Shown here piece after piece: positions 43,772 to 52,395 of a stretch of 64,000 nucleotides of DNA. The stretch is from Paenibacillus sp. V4I7 (GTDB taxonomy: Bacteria > Bacillota > Bacilli > Paenibacillales > NBRC-103111): NCBI RefSeq assembly GCF_030817275.1, contig NZ_JAUSZD010000002.1, positions 2,480,001 to 2,544,000 of the forward strand, in the 5' to 3' direction. The notes beneath the pieces are model-generated. The model was not told where the DNA came from and ran no database searches. It saw nothing but the letters and a program-made list of their open reading frames with translations. The position numbers and the translations under genes are program-made. Each line of letters begins with the position of its first letter. Position 1 is the stretch's first letter.

Positions 43772-46231
43772 ATGAAAAGAACAATTGTTATTATCGGTGG
43801 AGTTGCAGGGGGAGCGTCCGCAGCTGCACGTCTTCGCAGACTGAATGAAAACGATGAAATCGTCATGTATGAGCGGGGAGAACATATCTCCTTCGCGAAT
43901 TGTGGCTTGCCTTATTATATTGGTGAAACAATAACGAACCGCGATAAACTGCTAATCCAGTCACCTAAAACAATGAAGGACCGTTTCGGCATTGATGTCA
44001 GGATTCAAACCGAAGTGATGGCCATTGATCGTCAAGCCAAAAAGGTTATTGCCCGTAATCTGTTTACGGGGGTAGTTCAAGAACAACCTTACGATTTTTT
44101 GATCATGTCACCGGGAGCTAAGCCTATCGTCCCTGACATTCAAGGTTTAGCGGCAGCAGATGCCGTATTTACTCTTCGGAATATACCGGATACGGATCGT
44201 ATTAAATCATACTTGGATTCGACAAAACCGAAGCATGTCACCATTATCGGCGGGGGATTCATTGGGATTGAGATGGCGGAAAATCTTCGTCACCGGGGTA
44301 TTGAAGTGTCGGTTATCGAACGTAATCCACAGGTTTTAGGGCCACTTGATCCAGAAATGGCGAAACTAATTGAAAGACATTTGTTGCTCAAAGGTGTTGA
44401 CTTGATTTTCAATGATGGCGTAGTGGCTTTGGAGGATAGTGGGAAAACCGTGAAGTTAGCATCCGGTAAAGCGTTGGCCACAGATATGATCATCCTGTCG
44501 GTCGGTGTTAAACCTGAAAGCCAATTGGCCCGTGAAGCAGGGCTTGAATTAGGGGTTAAGGAATCAATACGAGTAAACGAGCATTTGCAGACAAATGATC
44601 CGTCTATCTATGCGATTGGGGATGCTATTGAGGTTAAAGACCGGGTTCAAGGCTTTGAAACGGTTGTCCCCCTTGCATGGGGGGCTAATCGTCAAGGACG
44701 TCTGGTTGCTGATCATATTAACGGACTTCAAGCCTCTTATCATGGAGCATATGGAACAGCCATTGTGAAGGTTTTTGATCTCACTGCTGCCGTTACAGGC
44801 AATAACGAGAAGACACTGCGACGATTGGGAGTTCCCTATGAAGTCATTCATATACACCCGAGCTCTCATGCTAGCTATTATCCGGGGGCGGCTTCTATTT
44901 CGCTCAAGCTTATTTTTGACAAAGAAAGTGGAAAAATCTTCGGTGCCCAAATCGTTGGAGCAGATGGCGTGGATAAGCGATTGGATGTAATTGCCGCAGC
45001 GATGCGCGGTGGTTTGAAAGCTTACGAGCTTGCTGACTTAGAACTGTCTTATGCTCCGCCTTATTCATCAGCGAAGGATCCCGTTAATATGGCCGGATAT
45101 GTGGCGTCCAACATTATGGAAGGTCTAGTAAATACCCTTCAGTGGCATGAGGTTGATCGTTACGTGGAAAATGGTGGACTTCTAATCGATGTGAGAGACG
45201 AAATTGAAAGAGAGCTTGGCTGTATTCCAGGTTCCATTAATATCCCACTTAACTCTTTACGTGATCGTCTACATGACATACCCATTGACTCAGAAGTTGC
45301 TGTTTCCTGTCAGGTCGGATTACGAGGGTATTTAGCAGCTCGCATTCTTAAACAGAACGGCTACAAAGTTAGTAATGTGGATGGCGGCTACAAGACGTAT
45401 AGCGTGATGATGGATGGAGTTCAAACACAATCGATAAAAGCAGTGACAACAACGGAGATTAGTAAGTCTATGGAAGCACAATCAAATACGAATCAGCCAC
45501 CCCTCTTTGTTGATGCTTGCGGCTTACAATGCCCGGGTCCGATCATGAGGGTTTATGAGACCATGCGAGGATTGCAGGTCGGGGAACGGTTAGAGGTTCA
45601 CGCTACAGATTTCGGATTCGCTTCCGATATTCAGAAATGGTCTGAGAAAACCGGGCATACGATGGAATCGGTGGATACTTCTTCAGGCATTGTCAAGGCT
45701 GTTGTGCGCAAAGGACAGGGGGAAACGCCAGACCTTTCATCGAGTGCCTCACAGGTTAGCACTAATGGGACAACGATGGTCGTATTCAGTGGGGACTTGG
45801 ATAAGACGATTGCTGCATTTATCATTGCCTCGGGTGCGGCAGCGATGGGCAAGAAAGTAACGATGTTCTTCACGTTCTGGGGTTTGAATGTACTTCGTAA
45901 AGAGGATGCGCCTTACGTAGCGAAAGATGGTCTAGAATCTATGTTCAGCATGATGATGCCCAAAGGAACCAGAAAATTGCCTTTATCCAAAATGAATATG
46001 GGAGGTATGGGCGCTAAGATGATTAGACATGTTATGAAGCAGAAAAATGTCGAGTCACTAGAGTCGCTCATGCAAGGTGCCATCCAAGCCGGCGTGAAAT
46101 TAATTGCTTGTACGATGAGTATGGATATAATGGGTATTAAACGGGAAGAGTTGATCGATGGCATTGATTATGCCGGTGTAGCCAGCTACTTGGGCGATGC
46201 GGAGGATGCCGGACTCAATCTCTTTATCTAA
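43772..46231 (+). CDS. Four-domain sulfane-sulfur protein: CoA-disulfide reductase, rhodanese, TusA, DsrE
   Basis: The 819 residues hold a flavin disulfide reductase (1 to about 440; FAD motif IVIIGGVAGGASAAARLRR, active Cys44 in FANCGLPYY, NAD motif VTIIGGGFIGIEMAENL). Next come a rhodanese domain (about 455-545, Cys513 in SCQVGLRGY), a TusA domain (about 575-645, Cys587 in GLQCPGP) and a DsrE/F/H-like domain (about 665-819, Cys780 in ACTMSMD). Together they could pass persulfide sulfur between Cys residues to handle sulfide stress. ATG 43772 follows TAGGAG; GTG 43763 is too close to it. Control is by the tandem operators upstream. Confidence 0.9.
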   Translation: MKRTIVIIGGVAGGASAAARLRRLNENDEIVMYERGEHISFANCGLPYYIGETITNRDKLLIQSPKTMKDRFGIDVRIQTEVMAIDRQAKKVIARNLFTGVVQEQPYDFLIMSPGAKPIVPDIQGLAAADAVFTLRNIPDTDRIKSYLDSTKPKHVTIIGGGFIGIEMAENLRHRGIEVSVIERNPQVLGPLDPEMAKLIERHLLLKGVDLIFNDGVVALEDSGKTVKLASGKALATDMIILSVGVKPESQLAREAGLELGVKESIRVNEHLQTNDPSIYAIGDAIEVKDRVQGFETVVPLAWGANRQGRLVADHINGLQASYHGAYGTAIVKVFDLTAAVTGNNEKTLRRLGVPYEVIHIHPSSHASYYPGAASISLKLIFDKESGKIFGAQIVGADGVDKRLDVIAAAMRGGLKAYELADLELSYAPPYSSAKDPVNMAGYVASNIMEGLVNTLQWHEVDRYVENGGLLIDVRDEIERELGCIPGSINIPLNSLRDRLHDIPIDSEVAVSCQVGLRGYLAARILKQNGYKVSNVDGGYKTYSVMMDGVQTQSIKAVTTTEISKSMEAQSNTNQPPLFVDACGLQCPGPIMRVYETMRGLQVGERLEVHATDFGFASDIQKWSEKTGHTMESVDTSSGIVKAVVRKGQGETPDLSSSASQVSTNGTTMVVFSGDLDKTIAAFIIASGAAAMGKKVTMFFTFWGLNVLRKEDAPYVAKDGLESMFSMMMPKGTRKLPLSKMNMGGMGAKMIRHVMKQKNVESLESLMQGAIQAGVKLIACTMSMDIMGIKREELIDGIDYAGVASYLGDAEDAGLNLFI

Positions 46232-46243
46232 GGAGAGAAGAGA

Positions 46244-46504
46244 ATGGAATACGATAAGGCTTTAAAAAATAGATTAAAACGGATTGAAGGACAAATCCGC
46301 GGAGTCCTTGGAATGCTGGAGGCAGGGGAGGATTGCCGTGAGATTGTGACTCAATTATCAGCTGTTCGTACGGCTGTGGATAGAACGATTGGTGTTGTCA
46401 TCGGCTCTAATCTACAGCACTGTATCCATGAAGAGCTTGAGAAGGGGAACTCGCCAGACAAGGTGATCCAAGAAGCTGTTGAACTTCTCGTCAAGAGTAG
46501 ATAA
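46244..46504 (+). CDS. cstR: Persulfide-sensing repressor of the CsoR family, CstR-like
   Basis: The 86-residue helical DUF156 protein begins NRLKRIEGQIRGVLGML. Cys31 (GEDCREI) and Cys60 (NLQHC) are at the exact positions of the two reactive Cys of CstR. The His four residues before the second Cys in copper-binding CsoR is replaced by Asn56, so copper sensing is unlikely and persulfide sensing likely. It is 12 bases after the four-domain gene, with AGGAGAG before ATG 46244, and should repress the operon through the two palindromes at 43711-43747. Confidence 0.88.
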   Translation: MEYDKALKNRLKRIEGQIRGVLGMLEAGEDCREIVTQLSAVRTAVDRTIGVVIGSNLQHCIHEELEKGNSPDKVIQEAVELLVKSR

Positions 46505-46570
46505 AACAGGATACTCTATCGTTTTGTGAAGTTGAGTGTCAAGACTTATAACGGAAGAAGGAGTAAGCCC

Positions 46571-47419
46571 ATGAACAAAGGCTATTATTTAACAGATTTA
46601 GATGGTACCTTACTTCAATCTAATGCTACTCCGTCGGAGTACACTGTACGAGTAATGAGTCGAGCAATTACGGAAGGTGCCGTCGTAAGTTATGCCACTG
46701 CGCGAAGCTATCAAAGCTCAAACGCCGTCGTTTCACAAATTCCATGGTCCCATCCGCTTGTTCTCTACAATGGGGCATTACTATTCGACCCTGTCGAGAA
46801 ATGTGTGCTGGACGGATTTTGGCTTGATCCAAAGACGACGAATACCCTTTTACTGATCGGGAAATCAATCGGTTTAGTCCCTCTTCTGTTTGCTTTAGAT
46901 CACGAGGATAAGGAGCGAGTACTACATGAGAAGCTTGGTAGGACAGGGGATCTGCAGTTTGCAGCCAGCCGACCTAACGATCCGAGATTCAGTGAAGTTG
47001 AGGAGTTGGCATGTCCTGATACATTACGTCCTCTAATTCTAACCTATATTGGTTTGTTTGATGAACTTGCTCCCTTGAAAGAAAAGGTAATCGCTGCACT
47101 CGGGTCAAAGGTTCACATTCATTTTATGAAAGATAACTATATCGATAATCATTATTTTCTCGAATTCAGCCATCCACAAGCGAATAAGCAGAATGGATTG
47201 CTTTTGTGGGCTAAGCATGTGGGATGCAGCTCTGCGGATGTCACAGTTTTTGGAGACAATCTGAATGATGTCGGCATGTTTCTAGCGGCAGGTCGTAAGG
47301 TTGCTGTTGCCAATGCGCATCCTGAAATTTTGGACATGGCGGATGAGATTGTTCAAAGTAATGAAGAAGATGGTGTTGCTGCTTTTATCGAGGCTAGAAT
47401 GAAAGCAAATAAGCCATAA
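46571..47419 (+). CDS. HAD-IIB (Cof-type) phosphatase, 282 aa
   Basis: Motif I is GYYLTDLDGTLL (nucleophile Asp) near residue 10, and the C-terminal motif VFGDNLNDVGMFLAAGRKVAVANAH binds Mg. The cap domain between is of the IIB type. The family hydrolyses sugar phosphates or related compounds. AAGGAG lies 9 bases before ATG 46571. No close operon partner is evident. Confidence 0.88.
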   Translation: MNKGYYLTDLDGTLLQSNATPSEYTVRVMSRAITEGAVVSYATARSYQSSNAVVSQIPWSHPLVLYNGALLFDPVEKCVLDGFWLDPKTTNTLLLIGKSIGLVPLLFALDHEDKERVLHEKLGRTGDLQFAASRPNDPRFSEVEELACPDTLRPLILTYIGLFDELAPLKEKVIAALGSKVHIHFMKDNYIDNHYFLEFSHPQANKQNGLLLWAKHVGCSSADVTVFGDNLNDVGMFLAAGRKVAVANAHPEILDMADEIVQSNEEDGVAAFIEARMKANKP

Positions 47420-47460
47420 TTGGTGTATAATGGTACTAAAAATTGTTGTGAGGTTAAGCG

Positions 47461-48009
47461 ATGCCGAAGTATGTTGCACTTTTGCGCGGAATTAATGTCA
47501 GCGGACAGAAGATTATTAAGATGGACAAGCTGCGAAGCATTTTTGAATCCATGGATTATAAGAATGTAATTACGTATATACAGAGCGGTAACGTCATTTT
47601 TGATTGTGAGGAAGAAGACCCTGCGGTCGTACGTGATCGAATTGTCAGTGAGCTAAAGGGTCAACTTACCTTCGATATTCCTGTCGTCATCCGAACTTTA
47701 GAAGAATTGCACGAGGTTGTAGAAAATACGCCATACCATATAGTCAATGCAGAAGCGAATGAACAAAGATATATCACCTTTTTATCTCATCCAGCGACCG
47801 ATGCGGCTATCGCCAAATTAGAAGCCTTTCAAAATGAAGTGGACGAGTTCCACGTCAAAGGGCTCACCGTATATTTACTCATTCGTAAAAACTACGGAGA
47901 ATCAAAGTTCAGCAACAATTTCATCGAAAAGAAGCTAGGTGTATCCGCGACAACACGGAACTGGGAGACTGTGAATAAATTGATTCAACTTGCAGAAGGA
48001 GGGAGTTAA
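47461..48009 (+). CDS. DUF1697 family protein, 182 aa
   Basis: The start KYVALLRGINVSGQKIIKMDKLRSIFESMDYKNVITYIQSGNVIFD is the hallmark of DUF1697, a small alpha/beta protein common in Bacillota. The ending KLGVSATTRNWETVNKLIQL is also conserved. Function unknown. GAGG lies 6 bases before ATG 47461. The next gene starts 5 bases after its stop. Confidence 0.88.
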   Translation: MPKYVALLRGINVSGQKIIKMDKLRSIFESMDYKNVITYIQSGNVIFDCEEEDPAVVRDRIVSELKGQLTFDIPVVIRTLEELHEVVENTPYHIVNAEANEQRYITFLSHPATDAAIAKLEAFQNEVDEFHVKGLTVYLLIRKNYGESKFSNNFIEKKLGVSATTRNWETVNKLIQLAEGGS

Positions 48010-48014
48010 CCTAG

Positions 48015-48464
48015 ATGGCCTATGATGATGCGCATATGAGTTATAAGGATACATTTATACAGGTTTCTGCTGACTGTCCAGTTGAAGTCGGAACTGTACC
48101 TTCCATGAAAAAGGATAGTAAAACCGCTCATTTGATTCAATACGAGCTACTGTCACAGAACCCTTATAAATATACACAAGGCGAACTTATTTATGAAGTC
48201 TATTTGCTACATAAGCAAATCCCTCAGAGTGAAATCGAAGCTCGAAGTAATGAAATTCGTGAGGAGCTTTTTTCTAAAAACCACCCTTGTTTAAGAGCTT
48301 CCATGCTTCCCAAAAAGCACGGTTGGGGCGTACATTACAATGAAGAAGGCAAAATTGCGATTTACCCTATGGAATCTGAAGCCTACCAGCAATTTGTTGA
48401 AGCAGGTACGGGGAGTGAAGATGGTCCGAAGTTGTTATTTGCGATGCGAAGTTCTCGCGGGTGA
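48015..48464 (+). CDS. DUF6157 family protein, 149 aa
   Basis: YKDTFIQVSADCPVEVGTVPSMKKDSKTAHLIQYELLSQNPYKYTQGELIYEVYLLHK and CLRASMLPKKHGWGVHYNEEGKIAIYPMESEAYQQF fit the DUF6157 family. It is soluble and of unknown role. GGAGG lies 11 bases before ATG 48015; ATG 48036 is an alternative. It is probably co-transcribed with the DUF1697 gene and ends at a terminator. Confidence 0.8.
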   Translation: MAYDDAHMSYKDTFIQVSADCPVEVGTVPSMKKDSKTAHLIQYELLSQNPYKYTQGELIYEVYLLHKQIPQSEIEARSNEIREELFSKNHPCLRASMLPKKHGWGVHYNEEGKIAIYPMESEAYQQFVEAGTGSEDGPKLLFAMRSSRG

Positions 48465-48484
48465 AAGAAATAGGAAGAGAAACC

Positions 48485-48520
48485 AAGGAATCCTTTTATC
48501 AGAATGGGATTCTTTTTTTT
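48485..48520 (+). terminator. Intrinsic terminator after the DUF6157 gene
   Basis: AAGGAATCC pairs with GGATTCTTT over a loop of about a dozen bases, followed by eight T. Confidence 0.8.
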
Positions 48521-48530
48521 ATTCTGAGGT

Positions 48531-48560
48531 TTGACATTTTGATAAACAAAATAATATAAT
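48531..48560 (+). promoter_or_regulatory. Promoter of the DUF2087 regulator gene
   Basis: TTGACA (48531-48536) and TATAAT (48555-48560) are both consensus and 18 bases apart. Confidence 0.85.
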
Positions 48561-48598
48561 GTCTAATATATAATAAACTTTATTGGGAAGTGTTTACT

Positions 48599-49354
48599 TT
48601 GGAAATGTCTGAAATGTTCTGGAAAGCCTCACTTGATGAGTGGAAACGTGGCTATGTACAGGAAGATGATGGTTACATTTGTTTGCTTTGCGGCAAGAGA
48701 ACGGAAGCGGGAATTATTTATCCCCAGGATGGTGTCTTGTATGAGGCAGAGCGTTATCTGAAATGGCATATAGGGCATGCACATGGATCTGTTTTTCAAT
48801 ATTTCATCGGGTTGGATAAAAAGCTTACAGGTCTGACTGACCATCAGAATAGTTTGCTTCAACTGTTCTATGAAGGAAAGAGCGATAGTGAAATCCAAAA
48901 GGAATTGGGCATTGGCAGTGCCTCAACGATTCGTAATCATCGATTTGGATTGAAGGAAAAAGAGCGCCAAGCCAAGATTTTTGTGACGATGATGGAACTG
49001 TTAAAAGAGAAGGACCAGCACGCGCCTGTTTTTGTAGAAATTCATAAAACGGCCAAGATGGTGGATGAACGATACAATATCACGCAAGATGAGTACGAGA
49101 AGATCATTAAGAAGTATTTCCCTAATGGTACGTCAGGCGAGCTAGTCTCATTTTCACAGCAAGAAAAGCATAAAGTCGTTGTGCTGCGTGAAATCGCCAA
49201 ACGATTCGAACAAGATCGCTTTTATGAAGAAAAGGAAGTCAACGAGATTATCAAGCCAGTTTTTCATGACTATGTGAAGATTCGCAGATATTTGATTGAG
49301 TATGGCTTTCTCGATCGACAACCAGACGGAAGTCAATATTGGCTGAAAGGATGA
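48599..49354 (+). CDS. DUF2087 domain transcriptional-regulator-like protein, 251 aa
   Basis: The N-terminal half has a possible zinc-binding CLLCGKR...WHIGHAHG segment. A LuxR-like helix-turn-helix follows (LTDHQNSLLQLFYEGKSDSEIQKELGIGSASTIRNHRFGLKEKERQAK, about residues 75-122). The C-terminal DUF2087 block is HKVVVLREIAKRFEQDRFYEEKEVNEIIKPVFHDYVKIRRYLIEYGFLDRQPDGSQYW. TTG 48599 is preferred because GGGAAG lies about 10 bases upstream. It probably regulates transcription; the targets are unknown. Confidence 0.85.
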   Translation: MEMSEMFWKASLDEWKRGYVQEDDGYICLLCGKRTEAGIIYPQDGVLYEAERYLKWHIGHAHGSVFQYFIGLDKKLTGLTDHQNSLLQLFYEGKSDSEIQKELGIGSASTIRNHRFGLKEKERQAKIFVTMMELLKEKDQHAPVFVEIHKTAKMVDERYNITQDEYEKIIKKYFPNGTSGELVSFSQQEKHKVVVLREIAKRFEQDRFYEEKEVNEIIKPVFHDYVKIRRYLIEYGFLDRQPDGSQYWLKG

Positions 49355-49389
49355 ATAGGAACAACATGAGTAAAAAGGAGCCCAATGAG

Positions 49390-49743
49390 ATGAATCGTAG
49401 ACAAGAGCTGCAGCAACTATATAAAGAAACGAAGAAGGAAGCCGGTGTTTTTCAAGTCCGGAATACGATGAATGGAAAGTTGTGGATTTTAAGTACGAAG
49501 AATTTAAAAACTATGAATGGGAAGCTATTGGAATTGCAAATGGGCACGCATCGGAATCTGTTACTTCAGAAGGATTGGAACGAATTTGGCGGCGATGCCT
49601 TCGTGCTTGAGGTTCTAGAAGTACTCAAAGTGAAGGAGACTGGTTACTTCGACGAGAACGATGCGTTGAAGAAGCTGGAAGAGAAGTGGCTTGAGGAACT
49701 CCAACCCTATGAGGATCGCGGTTATAATAAGCGGAAGCTTTAG
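49390..49743 (+). CDS. GIY-YIG-type nuclease family protein, 117 aa
   Basis: ATG 49390 follows AAGGAG by 9 bases. The start EAGVFQVRNTMNGKLWILSTKNLKTMNGKL corresponds to the GIY...YIG region, but the two signature triplets are changed to GVF and ILS. QKDWNEFGGDAFVLEVLEVL is the conserved middle. The nuclease activity is therefore doubtful. It lies 35 bases after the DUF2087 gene and is probably co-transcribed with it. Confidence 0.75.
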   Translation: MNRRQELQQLYKETKKEAGVFQVRNTMNGKLWILSTKNLKTMNGKLLELQMGTHRNLLLQKDWNEFGGDAFVLEVLEVLKVKETGYFDENDALKKLEEKWLEELQPYEDRGYNKRKL

Positions 49744-49752
49744 GGGTTTGGG

Positions 49753-49787
49753 AGAGGTTTAGCAGGGATTCTGCTGAACCTCTTTTT
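49753..49787 (+). terminator. Intrinsic terminator after the GIY-YIG-type gene
   Basis: AGAGGTTTAGCAG pairs with CTGCTGAACCTCT with one G-U pair, followed by TTTTT. Confidence 0.85.
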
Positions 49788-50004
49788 GGTTTGTTACTGT
49801 AACTCTTTGTTGTCAAAAGATGCGGGATTGTCTGGACAGCTGAGTGCCAGAGAAGTCAATTATCGTTTAGAGTAACAGACAGTAATAGTAGGATTATATG
49901 CATACGAGTTGAAGGGGACGGAGAAGCTGAGTAGACATCTGCAGGTATTAAGGGATTCCATCCCGAGTTTAAGATTGGGAACAGGAATGAGATGTGTGGA
50001 GTAA

Positions 50005-50059
50005 GCGACATATGATTATGAATGGGAAGAATGGAGCATGCGATATATGACTATGAATG
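50005..50059 (+). repeat. Imperfect 35-bp tandem duplication at the start of the deacetylase gene
   Basis: GCGACATATGATTATGAATG (50005-50024) recurs as GCGATATATGACTATGAATG (50040-50059), 18 of 20 bases equal, period 35. The second copy holds the start region of the deacetylase gene. The rest of the 49788-50037 interval shows no gene. Confidence 0.55.
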
Positions 50060-50883
50060 CGATGGGGATTCATAAATATTTGCGAATGGCGCGAGCGTTC
50101 ACGCTTGCGTGGGTCTTGCTGGCATGCTTTGCGCCAGCAGCAGCCCAAGCATCCGCGTCACAGGTCGCGGTCGATGGGCAGCAGCACGGAATTGTGATTC
50201 CCGTGCTGAACTACCACAGCATCGGGGTGGAGCCAGGGAACACGTACGTGCTCCACCCCGATATGTTCGCGCGCCAAATGGACTATTTCGCTGCGCATCA
50301 CTACACCCCGTTGACGCTGCATGACTTCGTGCGCATCATCGAGAAGAAACAGCCGTCACCGGAGAGGCCCGTGCTGCTCACGTTCGATGACGGCTACGCG
50401 AATAACGCTGAGGTGGCGTTGCCGATCCTCCAGCGTCATCGCTTTCCGGCGACGCTGTTCCTGTCGCCAGGATTCATTGGCCAGCCAGGCTACTTAAGCT
50501 GGCCGCAAGTGCAAGAGCTGAGCGCGGCGGGGTGGGACATAGCGCCGCATGGGCTGACACATCCGCATCTCACACAGCTCAGCGTTGAACAGCAGCGCGA
50601 AGAGATCACGGAATCGCGCCGACGTATTGAGCAGGCGCTTGGGAAGAGCGTAGATGTTTTTGCTTATCCGTTTGGCGAGTATAATGAGGAAACGTTGAAG
50701 ATCTTAAAAGAGGCGGCTTACCGCTATGCCTTTACAACGAAGGAAGGGTATGCTTCATCGAACCAATCGCCATATGAACTAAGTCGAATTGTCGTTCATG
50801 GCGAAGATGATTTTGCTACATGGGTTCAGAAGCTTACTGCTAGTTTGGTTAGCTTGATTAACTTGATTAGCTTTGTTGGCTGA
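50038..50883 (+). CDS. Secreted polysaccharide deacetylase (NodB-like), 281 aa
   Basis: A signal peptide (AFTLAWVLLACFAPAAAQASA) precedes a carbohydrate-esterase-4 domain. Motif 1 is VLLTFDDGYANN (catalytic base and metal Asp) and motif 2 is PHGLTHPHL (metal His pair). A YPFGEYNEE motif follows. It would remove N-acetyl groups from peptidoglycan or another glycan outside the cell. GGGAAG lies 8 bases before ATG 50038. About 50060-50660 is much more GC-rich than the surroundings. The last codons are four 9-base repeats. Confidence 0.85.
   Translation: MRYMTMNAMGIHKYLRMARAFTLAWVLLACFAPAAAQASASQVAVDGQQHGIVIPVLNYHSIGVEPGNTYVLHPDMFARQMDYFAAHHYTPLTLHDFVRIIEKKQPSPERPVLLTFDDGYANNAEVALPILQRHRFPATLFLSPGFIGQPGYLSWPQVQELSAAGWDIAPHGLTHPHLTQLSVEQQREEITESRRRIEQALGKSVDVFAYPFGEYNEETLKILKEAAYRYAFTTKEGYASSNQSPYELSRIVVHGEDDFATWVQKLTASLVSLINLISFVG
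50845..50880 (+). repeat. Four imperfect 9-bp tandem repeats at the end of the deacetylase gene
   Basis: TTGGTTAGC, TTGATTAAC, TTGATTAGC and TTTGTTGGC follow one another and encode LVS-LIN-LIS-FVG just before the stop. They keep the frame. Confidence 0.7.
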
Positions 50884-51348
50884 GTGAGATTATAAAGTAA
50901 GTTATTAAATTGTTTTTGTTTAGAAGTATAGCGTGAAAAAAAAGAGAAATATAAAGACAATTAGAAAGCCAGTTTGACAGCCTTTCCTTGGTTTAGTTGA
51001 GAGGGAGTTGTACATCGTACAACAATTCTCATCGGTACATTATTTGAACTAAATTATTTGATTCAAACATTACTTGAACCACCCCAAATTTAAACCATTA
51101 TTCAGGCTGATCAAAAGAATAAGCGAGCAATTTGACTAACTAAACATCAAACTTAAGAACGCTCACATTGGAGAGCAGAACATACAGTTTTCCTGGGATC
51201 AATAGCTCTTACCTGACCCAATTCAGTCCATTTTTTTAATTCAAACTAAAGCTTTTGGTTTAGTAGTGGATTTACAGAGATTTTTTAGTATAATCGTAAA
51301 TAGAGATTATAAGCACTAACTATACTATTTCGGTTAAGGAGTCGTACA
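50884..51348. other. 465-bp gene-free, AT-rich interval with one perfect palindrome
   Basis: I see no credible gene on either strand. GTTGTACATCGTACAAC (51007-51023) is a perfect palindrome with a 3-base centre and could be an operator or hairpin. A TATAAT-type box about 60 bases before the pyrophosphatase start probably belongs to that gene's promoter, with no clear -35. Confidence 0.5.
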
Positions 51349-52281
51349 ATGTCAAAAACACTAATTTTCGGACATAAAAATCCGGACACTGATTCAATCA
51401 CATCAGCAATTGCTTATGCTGCACTGAAAACGAAATTAGGCCAAGAGGTCGAAGCTGTTCGTCTAGGCAGTGTGAATGGTGAAACACAATATGCATTGGA
51501 TACTTTTAAAGTTGCAGCGCCTCGTCAAGTTGAGACTGTTGCGAATGAAGCAGCTAATGTCATCTTGGTAGACCATGTTGAGCGTCAACAAAGTGTTTCA
51601 GACATCGATCAAGTACGTGTTGTGGAAGTAATTGACCACCACCGTATTGCTAACTTCGAGACTAGCCATCCGCTTTACTACCGCGCAGAGCCAGTTGGTT
51701 GCACAGCAACCATCCTAAATAAATTGTACAAAGAAAACGGAGTTTCCATCGACAAAGACATCGCAGGTTTGATGCTTTCAGCTATCATTTCGGATTCCTT
51801 GTTGTTCAAATCCCCGACTTGCACGGAGCAAGACGTTGCCGCTGCTCGCGAACTTGCTGCAATTGCTGGCGTGGACGCTGAGACTTATGGTCTGGAAATG
51901 TTGAAAGCCGGAGCAGATCTGAGTGACAAAACAGTTGCACAATTGATTTCTTTGGACGCAAAAGAATTCCAAATGGGCAGCTATAAAGCCGAAATCGCAC
52001 AAGTAAATGCGGTTGATGTTAACGATGTTCTTTCCCAGCAAGCTGAGATTGAATCCGCGCTTAATGCCATCATCGCTGAGAAAAACCTGGACTTGTTCTT
52101 GTTTGTTGTTACAGACATTCTTAACAATGATTCCGTCGGTCTTGCTCTTGGACGTAAAGCCGATGCTGTGGAGAAAGCTTACAACGTTACGCTTGTAGAC
52201 AACAAAGCGTTGCTCAAAGGCGTTGTTTCACGTAAATCTCAAATCGTTCCTGTTCTTACGGATATCTTCAACAACCTGTAG
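51349..52281 (+). CDS. ppaC: Manganese-dependent inorganic pyrophosphatase
   Basis: The 310-residue family II (DHH) pyrophosphatase has [17 protein letters not shown] (metal His and Asp), NVILVDHVE, the DHH triad in [14 protein letters not shown], and the DHHA2 C-terminal part with [12 protein letters not shown] and [10 protein letters not shown]. It hydrolyses diphosphate to phosphate in the cytoplasm and drives biosynthesis. AAGGAG lies 8-9 bases before ATG 51349. A terminator follows at once, so it is monocistronic. Confidence 0.95.
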   Translation: MSKTLIFGHKNPDTDSITSAIAYAALKTKLGQEVEAVRLGSVNGETQYALDTFKVAAPRQVETVANEAANVILVDHVERQQSVSDIDQVRVVEVIDHHRIANFETSHPLYYRAEPVGCTATILNKLYKENGVSIDKDIAGLMLSAIISDSLLFKSPTCTEQDVAAARELAAIAGVDAETYGLEMLKAGADLSDKTVAQLISLDAKEFQMGSYKAEIAQVNAVDVNDVLSQQAEIESALNAIIAEKNLDLFLFVVTDILNNDSVGLALGRKADAVEKAYNVTLVDNKALLKGVVSRKSQIVPVLTDIFNNL

Positions 52282-52304
52282 GAATCGCTTTTATCTGTAT
52301 TACG

Positions 52305-52335
52305 AAGACACCGTTCAGGATGAACGGTGTCTTTT
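52305..52335 (+). terminator. Intrinsic terminator after ppaC
   Basis: AAGACACCGTTCA pairs perfectly with TGAACGGTGTCTT around a 3-base loop, followed by TT. Confidence 0.85.
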
Positions 52336-52395
52336 GGTTGTACGCTCATTTTTTGGTATGATAGAAGGGATACAAAAGAAAGAGGTGAAGCAGAA

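Noticed and set aside
51007..51023. Possible third AraR operator
   Set aside because: The arms TTGTAC/GTACAA match, but a 3-base centre is inserted where AraR sites have none, and no arabinose gene is next to it.
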